NCBI GenBank assembly: GCA_031551725.1
Contig: JAVBNF010000008.1
Span: 1 to 46,156, forward strand
Source: JAVBNF01 sp031551725
GTDB taxonomy: Bacteria; Bacteroidota; Bacteroidia; Bacteroidales; P3
Reading direction: 5' to 3'
Length of the DNA: 46,156 bases
Made by a program: the position numbers and the translations under genes. The stretch's first letter is position 1. Each line of letters opens with the position of its first letter. Shown here piece by piece: positions 25,864 to 32,549 of this stretch. The notes beneath the pieces were generated by a model. It saw nothing but the letters and a program-made list of their open reading frames with translations. It was not told the origin of the DNA and made no database searches.

Positions 25864-25972
25864 CAAAAAATAAATGAAAAGTTCAAATTTCAGGCGGTTA
25901 AAGTGGGTAAAGGACGAAAAAGGCTTCAGTTGTTCCTCCTGTTCGCCTTTTCGTCTAAAAAACACAATAATT

Positions 25973-26058
25973 AACACAAATAAAAGGCGTAGCTTAAATT
26001 CTTCTATCGAAAACCTGCCAAAATTTTCAAAGAGTTATAAGTTGCTCAAGCCTTTTTA
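25973..26058 (-). terminator. Structured 3' flank and terminator of FISUMP gene 1
   Basis: On the minus strand AAAAGGC (26056-26050) starts inside the stop codon and pairs with GCCTTTT (25988-25982), followed by ATTTGTGTT, giving a terminator with a long interior. The interior is homologous to the 3' flank of FISUMP gene 2 (shared TTATAAGT, GAAAAC, AAATTCTT). Its outer end (AAATAAAAGGCGTAGC then TTAAATTCTT) is an inverted copy of the outer arm of the FISUMP leader hairpins. Confidence 0.7.
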
Positions 26059-27912
26059 ATCTTGAACACAACGAACAGAAAGACCGAAAGATCGTATTTT
26101 GACATTCCTATACACTGTGATTGTCGAGTAGAAGGAACGGTACCATGCACCACTAGTGCTGTTGCTGGTGGCACTCCAAAAGCAGGCCTCCGTTCCTCGT
26201 CCGCCAAAGTTTGAGCCTAGGTCAAGGCGATAGCCGGCTGCAAGCACGGAAAACCCATAAGTGTCATCGGAAATCCCCGACAAAAAACATGATTTTAATT
26301 TTTGTCCGGCGATAGATCCGGCACCGCTGGTAGTAGTATTATGATTTTTATTGGTTCCGCCTTGCGCTGTTTCCACAGCATTTAACATATCGCCCCATTC
26401 TTTGTCAGATGGAATATGCCAGCCATTTGGACAAATTCCTCTGGTCGGCTCTGCGAAAGAAGAAGGATTACCGTATATGTATTTTGAATAATTCGTCCCC
26501 TCAGTCCATGTACCAACACCGTCGGCGCGTAAAGCACATTCGAAAGTATAGAGTGCTCCCATGGCATCGCACTCCGAAAGAGTCGAAGTCTTTGCTCCGT
26601 GTGTAGCACCGGGACACCAGAAATTACCAATAGCCAAACTTCCGGCTCCTTGTGTAGTCCAAGTTGTGGCATCTCCGCCAATTTTATTGGAATTGGCATT
26701 AAATTTCAATCCAACTTGATAATTCAAATTTTCTGCCATCCACCATTTACCATCGGGCATAAGCACTTTTTTATAATCCTTCCCGTCGCGAGCATCTGTG
26801 AATGTAGGAAAAGTTGTACTCGTGGACGCTTTTAATAATCTGATATTAAAAACCTGTGTATCCAATTTACAATAATTGGGATTCGTTCCCATGATTTTTA
26901 TTTTAAATGTTTGATTGTCTGCAGAAGCGGATAAACCTTGTAGTTTCAACGTGATTTGCGTTGCCGAAATCGTGGGATTAGAAACAAAACTTACTCCGTT
27001 ATTTGGCAAGCCTTCGTCCGAAATAGAATACGTCCAGGTACCTGTTGAAAGCGCAGGTGAAAGCGAAAGAGTAAAGATACGTTCTTTGGTCGTACCTGAA
27101 AATTCAATAGTATCGAATTTGTATTTGATAACTTCTGTTCCACAGTTTTCTGTGTTTGGGACGACCGTCAAAACCATTTTTGAAATTTCTATGCATTTTC
27201 CATCTTTGCACCGTACAGGAAGTGCATCCGATGCCGGTTGCGAAGCATTTCTTGTAATTGTTCCGCCGGAAAAGCTGCGGGAAACGGCAGCAGTTCCGCT
27301 TCCCGTGCTTGTCCAAAAATAGGCTTTAGTATTATTATCAGCATAAACGCCTGTATTTACGCGATAGCCCGATGCAAGAATCTGTAGACTTGAAAAATTA
27401 TTATTTAAAATTGCAGCTAAATTTGTCCATTCATTATCACTTGGCAAATGCCAGCCATTTGGACAAACACCTTGCTCGCCCGAAGTAGTGAAAATATTTG
27501 CAGTTCCGTTATTTTGTCCGTAAGCCGTCCAAAATGGATACAAACAGCCTTTGTATTCACAGCTGATTGGATCGGCTTGAGAGCTTGTAGTTGTATTTGG
27601 AGAATTGGCGAATGGTCCGGGGCCAGGACAGTAATAAGTTTTTTGCAAACTGGTGCCGGGAGATGCAATGTTTCCGGTAATAGGACGATATCCGAAGATT
27701 GGATTATCCAAGCCTTTGCGATAGCGAAGATTTTCCGCCATCCACCAAGAATTGTCGGGCATAAGAACAGCTTTGTAACGCTGTCCGTCGCGGATGTCGG
27801 TCAGGATACCGGTTATTCCATCCGAATTGATAGATAAACCCGTTGGAGTTTGTGCATTGATTTGCAGAAGCGCAAAAATGCAGAATTGCAAAAATAGAAA
27901 AGATTTTTTCAT
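26056..27912 (-). CDS. Tandem FISUMP-domain secreted protein 1
   Basis: The 618-aa product has a signal peptide (LFLQFCIFALLQINAQ), then FISUMP domain 1 (about 35-245). That domain opens with DIRDGQRYKAVLMPDNSWWMAENL, has GVCPNGWHLPSDNEW in the middle and ends ALPVRCKDGKC. A beta-sandwich-like linker (about 245-370) follows, then FISUMP domain 2 (375-618: DARDGKDYKKVLMPDGKWWMAENL, GICPNGWHIPSDKEW, LSVRCVQD). FISUMP is the Fibrobacter succinogenes major paralogous domain, a surface-associated fold related by appearance to C-type-lectin/FGE-like modules. It is paralogous along its whole length to 42566-44584, with homologous leader and tail. There is no T9SS tail. Function is unknown, probably binding at the cell surface. 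Confidence 0.88.
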   Translation of the reverse strand: MKKSFLFLQFCIFALLQINAQTPTGLSINSDGITGILTDIRDGQRYKAVLMPDNSWWMAENLRYRKGLDNPIFGYRPITGNIASPGTSLQKTYYCPGPGPFANSPNTTTSSQADPISCEYKGCLYPFWTAYGQNNGTANIFTTSGEQGVCPNGWHLPSDNEWTNLAAILNNNFSSLQILASGYRVNTGVYADNNTKAYFWTSTGSGTAAVSRSFSGGTITRNASQPASDALPVRCKDGKCIEISKMVLTVVPNTENCGTEVIKYKFDTIEFSGTTKERIFTLSLSPALSTGTWTYSISDEGLPNNGVSFVSNPTISATQITLKLQGLSASADNQTFKIKIMGTNPNYCKLDTQVFNIRLLKASTSTTFPTFTDARDGKDYKKVLMPDGKWWMAENLNYQVGLKFNANSNKIGGDATTWTTQGAGSLAIGNFWCPGATHGAKTSTLSECDAMGALYTFECALRADGVGTWTEGTNYSKYIYGNPSSFAEPTRGICPNGWHIPSDKEWGDMLNAVETAQGGTNKNHNTTTSGAGSIAGQKLKSCFLSGISDDTYGFSVLAAGYRLDLGSNFGGRGTEACFWSATSNSTSGAWYRSFYSTITVYRNVKIRSFGLSVRCVQD

Positions 27913-27921
27913 GTTATTTGT

Positions 27922-27949
27922 TTATTTGGTTAAAAATTCGACCAAATAA
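27922..27949 (-). promoter_or_regulatory. Alternative hairpin before the FISUMP-1 start codon
   Basis: TTATTTGGT (27922-27930) and ACCAAATAA (27941-27949) are perfect 9-bp complements. The second arm overlaps the 3' base of the long leader hairpin (27944-27955), so the two structures exclude each other. Confidence 0.6.
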
Positions 27950-28127
27950 AAAGCGTGAGTAGTAATCCTGTCTAATCAAAGGTACCTGCAAGCACCCACT
28001 ACAAAACAAGATACAACCCACGCATACATAACACGGGAGGCATCGTTGATTCTTTGTAGTGAAAGTTTGCAGGTTTCTTGATTAAGAATCTTACGACCGG
28101 AAACAATTATGTTTCCGCTTTTTATTT
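27944..28127 (-). ncRNA. Structured leader RNA of FISUMP gene 1
   Basis: This ~184-nt segment of the predicted 5' leader folds as one long interrupted hairpin. Pairs on the plus strand are AAATAAAAAGCG (27944-27955) with 28116-28127; TAATCAA (27973-27979) with 28078-28084; ACCTGCAA (27984-27991) with 28067-28074; CACTACAAA (27997-28005) with 28053-28061; and CCCACG (28017-28022) with CACGGG (28032-28037, two wobbles in RNA). A side hairpin CGGAAAC/GTTTCCG is at 28098-28117. The leader of FISUMP gene 2 has the same fold with different paired bases, and both keep GCGTGRGTTGT and GGGT(T)GCTTG on the minus strand. Confidence 0.75.
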
Positions 28128-28174
28128 ATGTCTGTTGTTATTTTATTTCTATAAAATTTGATTTTAAATTTTGA

Positions 28175-28182
28175 CAAAGTTA
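28175..28182 (-). promoter_or_regulatory. -7 box upstream of FISUMP gene 1
   Basis: The minus strand reads TAACTTTG, about 263 bp before the start codon. The bases around it are conserved before FISUMP gene 2 (TACCTTTG). No good -33 box is visible. Confidence 0.55.
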
Positions 28183-28308
28183 AAAATATTTTTTGGATTT
28201 ATAAAATTATTTTTCTGCTAAATGAAAATTTAAGAAAAATTAGCATCATTCATCGCTCACTATTTATATTTTTTCATGAGTGGGGCGAATAATTCATAAT
28301 TATTTTTG

Positions 28309-28316
28309 TATATTTG
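28309..28316 (+). promoter_or_regulatory. -7 box of the glyS promoter
   Basis: TATATTTG lies 14 bp before the ATG at 28331 and decides against the longer frame beginning at 28280. Confidence 0.65.
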
Positions 28317-28330
28317 CAAAAATTTCAATT

Positions 28331-29857
28331 ATGGCAAACCACGAAGAACTCTTTAAAAAGCTGATTTCACACGCAAAAGAATATGGTTTTATTTTTCCGT
28401 CGAGCGAAATTTACGACGGGCTTTCGGCTGTTTACGATTATGCGCAATACGGTGTTGAACTGAAAAATAATATCCGTCAGTATTGGTGGAAATCCATGGT
28501 GCAGATGAATGAAAATATTGTGGGAATTGATTCTGCCATTTTCATGCATCCGACTGTTTGGAAGGCTTCGGGACACGTGGATGCTTTCAGCGATCCGATG
28601 ATCGATAATAAAGATTCGAAAAAACGCTATCGTGCCGATGTGTTGATTGAAGATTATTGCGCAAAAATTGAAGATAAAATCAATAAGGAAGTCGAAAAAG
28701 CAGCCAAACGTTTTGGCGATTCGTTTGATGAAAATCAATACCGTACCACCAACCCGCGGGTGATGGAGTATCAACAAAAAATTGATGCGACTTTACATCG
28801 CATGAACGACGATTTGACAAACGATAATCTTGCCGATTTGAAAAAATTAATCGAAGAACTTGAAATCGCTTGTCCTGTTTCGGGTTCTCGTAATTGGACG
28901 GATATTCGTCAATTCAATTTGATGTTTTCTACGAAAATGGGCTCTGTGGCCGATGATTCCGATACGATTTATTTGCGTCCGGAAACGGCGCAAGGTATTT
29001 TTGTGAACTTTTTGAACGTGCAAAAAACCGGTCGAATGAAGATTCCGTTTGGAATTGCACAAACCGGGAAAGCCTTTAGAAACGAGATTGTAGCACGTCA
29101 GTTTATTTTCCGCATGCGCGAATTTGAACAAATGGAAATGCAGTTTTTCGTGCGTCCGGGCGAAGAATTAAAATGGTTCGAACATTGGAAGAAAACCCGT
29201 ATGGATTGGCACCTTTCCTTGGGAATTCCGGCAACAAAATACCGTTTCCACGATCATGAAAAATTAGCGCATTACGCAAATGCCGCAACAGATATCGAAT
29301 TTGAATTTTTGTTCGGATTTAAAGAACTCGAAGGCATTCATTCGCGTACGGATTTCGATCTTACGAAACATCAAGAATTTTCGGGTAAAAAATTGCAATA
29401 TTTCGATCCGGAATTAAATGAAAATTATGTGCCGTATGTAGTCGAAACTTCGATCGGTTTGGATAGAACCTGTTTGGCAGTGTTGAGCTACGCATACAAT
29501 GAAGAAACATTGGAAGATGGTTCGGAACGTGTCGTAATGAAATTTCCGCCGATTTTGGCACCTTATAAAGTGGCCGTTTTACCGTTGGTGAAAAAAGACG
29601 GCATGCCCGAAAAAGCCCGTGAAATCATGGATTTATTGAAACCATCTTACATGTGCCAATACGACGAAAAAGATGCGATCGGCCGCCGTTACCGCCGCCA
29701 GGATGCCATCGGAACGCCGTTCTGCGTGACGGTGGACACACAAACGATGGAAGACAATACCGTGACTATCCGTTATCGCGACAGCATGCGGCAAGAGCGC
29801 GTGAAAATTGATGAGTTGATGGGGATTATTGCGAAGAACTTGCAAGCGAAATTATAA
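28331..29857 (+). CDS. glyS: Glycyl-tRNA synthetase (single-chain, dimeric type)
   Basis: Class II synthetase of 508 aa that charges tRNA-Gly. The N-terminal catalytic part begins FKKLISHAKEYGFIFPSSEIYDGL and contains DDSDTIYLRPETAQGIFVNF, then motif 2 GIAQTGKAFRNEI and RQFIFRMREFEQMEMQFF. Motif 3 is VETSIGLDRTCLAVL. The anticodon-binding domain lies after about 410 (PYKVAVLPLVKK). This is the eukaryote/archaea-like homodimeric form common in Bacteroidota, not the alpha2beta2 form. It is a single gene with its own promoter. Confidence 0.97.
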   Translation: MANHEELFKKLISHAKEYGFIFPSSEIYDGLSAVYDYAQYGVELKNNIRQYWWKSMVQMNENIVGIDSAIFMHPTVWKASGHVDAFSDPMIDNKDSKKRYRADVLIEDYCAKIEDKINKEVEKAAKRFGDSFDENQYRTTNPRVMEYQQKIDATLHRMNDDLTNDNLADLKKLIEELEIACPVSGSRNWTDIRQFNLMFSTKMGSVADDSDTIYLRPETAQGIFVNFLNVQKTGRMKIPFGIAQTGKAFRNEIVARQFIFRMREFEQMEMQFFVRPGEELKWFEHWKKTRMDWHLSLGIPATKYRFHDHEKLAHYANAATDIEFEFLFGFKELEGIHSRTDFDLTKHQEFSGKKLQYFDPELNENYVPYVVETSIGLDRTCLAVLSYAYNEETLEDGSERVVMKFPPILAPYKVAVLPLVKKDGMPEKAREIMDLLKPSYMCQYDEKDAIGRRYRRQDAIGTPFCVTVDTQTMEDNTVTIRYRDSMRQERVKIDELMGIIAKNLQAKL

Positions 29858-29862
29858 ATAAT

Positions 29863-29920
29863 AACCACAGAGGTCGCAAAGTACACAAAAACTCTGTGAC
29901 CTCTGTGTTTTTTGTGGTTT
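29863..29920. terminator. AACCACAGAGGTC palindromic repeat, likely bidirectional terminator
   Basis: AACCACAGAGGTC (29863-29875) is matched by GACCTCTGTG (29898-29907) and TTTTTTGTGGTTT. It belongs to the widespread CCACAGAG repeat type and lies between the convergent glyS and PPTase genes. Confidence 0.7.
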
Positions 29921-30503
29921 ATAAAAAGTCAAAACGTATTTCTTCCGAAAAATCTTTTTCGCTTGAGCAAACGGTGAGTTTGTAGTTTGCATCAAAATCA
30001 AATTGCTTGAAATAAACAGCGTCGTATTCGTGATTTTTTACGGAAATGCCGCTGTTTTCAATGATAATGGGCCATTTGTCGAGTCCGCCCGAAAGTCCGG
30101 CGCCGCGCCATTTCAGATAGGCTTCCTTGCAAGTCCACAAGGAAATAAAGGCTTTCAAACGCTTTTCTTCCGAAAAAGAATTTACATAATCCTGTTCTTC
30201 TTTCGGGAAATAACGATTGATAATTCCGTCGATATTACGCGGACGGATAAATTCTACATCCACGCCAATTTCCTTTTCCGCGTAAGCAAAAACCCAATAA
30301 TCGCCCGAATCGGAAATGTTGAAAAAGAAATCGTTTCGATCTTTTAAATAGGGTTTCCCTTTTTCTCCAATGGTAAATTCAATTTCGTTTTCCGGAATTT
30401 GCAAAAGCTCCGAAAGCGTTGCCATCATAAAGCTTTTGCTTTGTGCACGGCGGTTCGGAACACTGCCTGTTTTGTCAATTTTTTTGATGATTAAACGATT
30501 CAT
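29919..30503 (-). CDS. 4'-phosphopantetheinyl transferase (Sfp type)
   Basis: The 194-aa product carries the superfamily motifs GVDVEF (Asp82 and Glu84, Mg2+ ligands) and WTCKEAYLKWRG (Trp123, Lys126, Glu127), with an upstream GEKGKPYL and FFNISDSGDYW. The enzyme transfers phosphopantetheine from CoA to a carrier protein. No carrier protein or NRPS/PKS gene is near, so the target may be the fatty-acid ACP or a distant cluster. It follows ftcD by 6 bp. Confidence 0.93.
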   Translation of the reverse strand: MNRLIIKKIDKTGSVPNRRAQSKSFMMATLSELLQIPENEIEFTIGEKGKPYLKDRNDFFFNISDSGDYWVFAYAEKEIGVDVEFIRPRNIDGIINRYFPKEEQDYVNSFSEEKRLKAFISLWTCKEAYLKWRGAGLSGGLDKWPIIIENSGISVKNHEYDAVYFKQFDFDANYKLTVCSSEKDFSEEIRFDFL

Positions 30504-30509
30504 CGGAAA

Positions 30510-31541
30510 TTAAATTGAGTCTTTTTCTAAAACGTATTCGATAATTTTTTTTTCCGGATTGAACGACTTTAAGTCATCGAAATGCATCGATTTTATTGCG
30601 GTTTCAATAGTTTCTTTTTCGAGAATATCCGTAGGTTTGTTTTGCTTTTGCAGATAAAAAACACCCGCATCAAGCATGCATTTTTTCGGAATTAATCCGA
30701 TCAATTCCGTTCCTGTAACTTTAACTCCACGCTTTTCCGCTTGACGCGAAACTTCTTCAAAAGCCTCGTGGGGAGCGGTTTTTGAGAAATCGTTAATATT
30801 CATGGATACTTGCGCAATGCCAAATTCTTCGATGTACCAGCCAATGGCTTTTACACCTTTGAGCGTTCCGGGAATCCATTCAGTTGTGCCGTCGCTGTTG
30901 CGTTTCGGACGTCCTTTTTGTCGGACATCCATGGCAATTTCCTGTGCAATTTCGGCCGAATTTGTGTTGAGGTTGAAATTAATTGCAATCAAAAAATCGC
31001 GTGCGCCAATTACGGAAGCCCCCGTAAATGCTACGCGTTCGTTGAATTCCGAAGGCCCGAAATCGGGTTTCCACTCCGGCTTTTGCATTTTGTCTTTCAA
31101 GCCTTCATATTCGCCTGAACGGCAATTGGCAAGATTCTTTCTTTTCTCTTCAAAAGCCGCGTGTTCGTAGCAATAAACGGGAATCCCCAATTCATTGCCG
31201 ACACGTTCCGATAATTTTCGCGCAAGCGCTATACATTCCTCCATGCTTACATTTGCAATGGGAATGAGTGGGCACACATCTGTTGCGCCGATGCGCGGAT
31301 GTTCGCCTTTTTGCTCACGCATATCGATAAGTTCGCCGGCGGTTTTGATGGCTTGAAAAGCTGCTTCTACAACTTGTTCCGGCTCTCCTGCAAAGGTGTA
31401 AACCGTACGATTGGCTGCCGCGCCCGAATCAATATGCAAGAGTTTTACATTTGAAACAGCACGAATGGACGCCGCTATTTTTTCAATAACAACAGCATCT
31501 TTGCCTTCGCTGAAATTCGGTACACACTCGATGATACGCAT
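30510..31541 (-). CDS. ftcD: Glutamate formimidoyltransferase
   Basis: The 343-aa product begins MRIIECVPNFSEGKD, the hallmark of the FtcD formiminotransferase N domain. It continues with HPRIGATDVCPLIPI, in which a histidine takes part in catalysis in the family. It moves the formimino group from N-formimino-glutamate to tetrahydrofolate in histidine breakdown. The cyclodeaminase part found in animal FtcD is absent, as is usual for the bacterial stand-alone form. Other hut genes are not in the window. It shares an operon with the PPTase gene (6-bp gap). Confidence 0.94.
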   Translation of the reverse strand: MRIIECVPNFSEGKDAVVIEKIAASIRAVSNVKLLHIDSGAAANRTVYTFAGEPEQVVEAAFQAIKTAGELIDMREQKGEHPRIGATDVCPLIPIANVSMEECIALARKLSERVGNELGIPVYCYEHAAFEEKRKNLANCRSGEYEGLKDKMQKPEWKPDFGPSEFNERVAFTGASVIGARDFLIAINFNLNTNSAEIAQEIAMDVRQKGRPKRNSDGTTEWIPGTLKGVKAIGWYIEEFGIAQVSMNINDFSKTAPHEAFEEVSRQAEKRGVKVTGTELIGLIPKKCMLDAGVFYLQKQNKPTDILEKETIETAIKSMHFDDLKSFNPEKKIIEYVLEKDSI

Positions 31542-31549
31542 GGTAAATA

Positions 31550-31660
31550 ATTAATGGAGAATGGAGAGTTGAGAATGGAGAATAAAAGGAACAAGAGAAA
31601 GTATAAAGCGCTTTTAATCCATCCTCATTCTCAATTCTCAATTCTTAATTCTCAATTCAA
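31550..31660. repeat. GAGAATGGAGAGTTGAGAATGG repeats with inverted partner
   Basis: Short direct repeats at 31555-31583 face inverted ones (TCTCAATTCTCAATTCTTAATT) at 31625-31660. The second arm encodes the last residues of the nitrilase (ELRIKN) and its stop, so the gene end lies inside the repeat. Confidence 0.7.
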
Positions 31661-32441
31661 ATTCGTCCCAGTCCTTCCACACTTGAAAATTGTTGCGGAA
31701 ACTATTCAATAAATCTTTCGAAAGGATGGAAATAACAATTTCTTCTTTGCCCGGACGAGCGCGATAAACGGTGGTTCCGAGCGGGTCGATCACGCGCGAA
31801 TCACCATCGTACGGATAGCCTTCGCCGTCGGTTCCTACACGATTTACACCAATCACGTACGCTTGATTTTCGATAGCGCGAGCCGGAAGAAGTTTTTGCC
31901 ACATCTGAGCGCGGGAGTTGGTCCAACTGGCCACATAAATTAAAACATCATACGCAAATTCACCTTTATCGTTAACGGAATTGCGTGCCCAAACAGGGAA
32001 GCGCAAGTCGTAGCAAATATTCAAATTAAATTTCCAGCCTTTGAGTTCTACAATACAGCGTTTGTCGCCATGTTCATAATGCGCAAATTCATCAGACATG
32101 CGGAACAAATGTTTTTTATCATATTGTTCAAACGTGCCATCGGGGCGCATCCAAATCATGCGATTGAAGAATGTTTCATTTTCTTTAATTACAATGCTGC
32201 CTGTTAAAACGGCGTTTTTTTCTTTTGCTTTTTCGCGCATCCACTGCATGGTAGGGCCGTTCATCGGTTCTGCGCAGATTTTCGGATTCATTTTAAATCC
32301 GGTAGTAAACATTTCCGGAAAAACAATCAAATCGACCGGAGCCGTAAGCGATCCGAGCAATTGATTTAATCGATGATGATTGGCTTCGGGTTTTTCCCAA
32401 ACCATATCAAACTGAACGGTGGCTATTGCTAAAGTATCCAT
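31638..32441 (-). CDS. Nitrilase-family omega-amidase (YafV-like)
   Basis: The 267-aa product has the Glu-Lys-Cys triad of the carbon-nitrogen hydrolase family: Glu43 in VFPEMFTTGF, Lys109 in QYDKKHLF and Cys143 in NICYDLRFPVW. The sequence is closest in style to YafV/Nit2 omega-amidases, which hydrolyse alpha-ketoglutaramate or alpha-ketosuccinamate. The ATG at 32441 is chosen because the longer frame to 32522 is only a translation of a dispersed repeat at 32464-32528 (residues GNPRDCFVV). The C terminus also ends in a repeat. Confidence 0.9.
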   Translation of the reverse strand: MDTLAIATVQFDMVWEKPEANHHRLNQLLGSLTAPVDLIVFPEMFTTGFKMNPKICAEPMNGPTMQWMREKAKEKNAVLTGSIVIKENETFFNRMIWMRPDGTFEQYDKKHLFRMSDEFAHYEHGDKRCIVELKGWKFNLNICYDLRFPVWARNSVNDKGEFAYDVLIYVASWTNSRAQMWQKLLPARAIENQAYVIGVNRVGTDGEGYPYDGDSRVIDPLGTTVYRARPGKEEIVISILSKDLLNSFRNNFQVWKDWDEFELRIKN

Positions 32442-32463
32442 TAGTATTCTGTATCTACGAAGA

Positions 32464-32528
32464 ACGTCATTGCGAGGAGGAACGACGAAGCAATCTCGGG
32501 GATTGCCACGCTTCGCTCGCAATGACGT
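32464..32528. repeat. ACGTCATTGCGAG palindromic repeat
   Basis: 13-nt arms (32464-32476 and 32516-32528) enclose GAAGCAATCTC and GATTGCCACGC. This is a dispersed palindrome type seen in many bacteria. It lies between tryptophanase and nitrilase and may process or end the tnaA transcript. Confidence 0.85.
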
Positions 32529-32549
32529 CGGTATAGTAAACTTAAAAAA

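Noticed and set aside
27964..27976. Copy of the GACAGGATTTACAGG repeat inside the FISUMP-1 leader
   Set aside because: Only about 11 bases (AATCCTGTCTA) match the end of that repeat, and they fall in an internal-loop/helix region of the leader; likely chance or too short to claim.
25973..28196. Complete diversity-generating retroelement or retron at FISUMP gene 1
   Set aside because: The paired outer arms recall a retron and the variable C terminus recalls a DGR, but no reverse transcriptase, accessory gene or template repeat is present in the window.
32442..32522. N-terminal extension of the nitrilase-family protein
   Set aside because: The extra residues are a translation of the ACGTCATTGCGAG palindrome; the ATG at 32441 fits family length.
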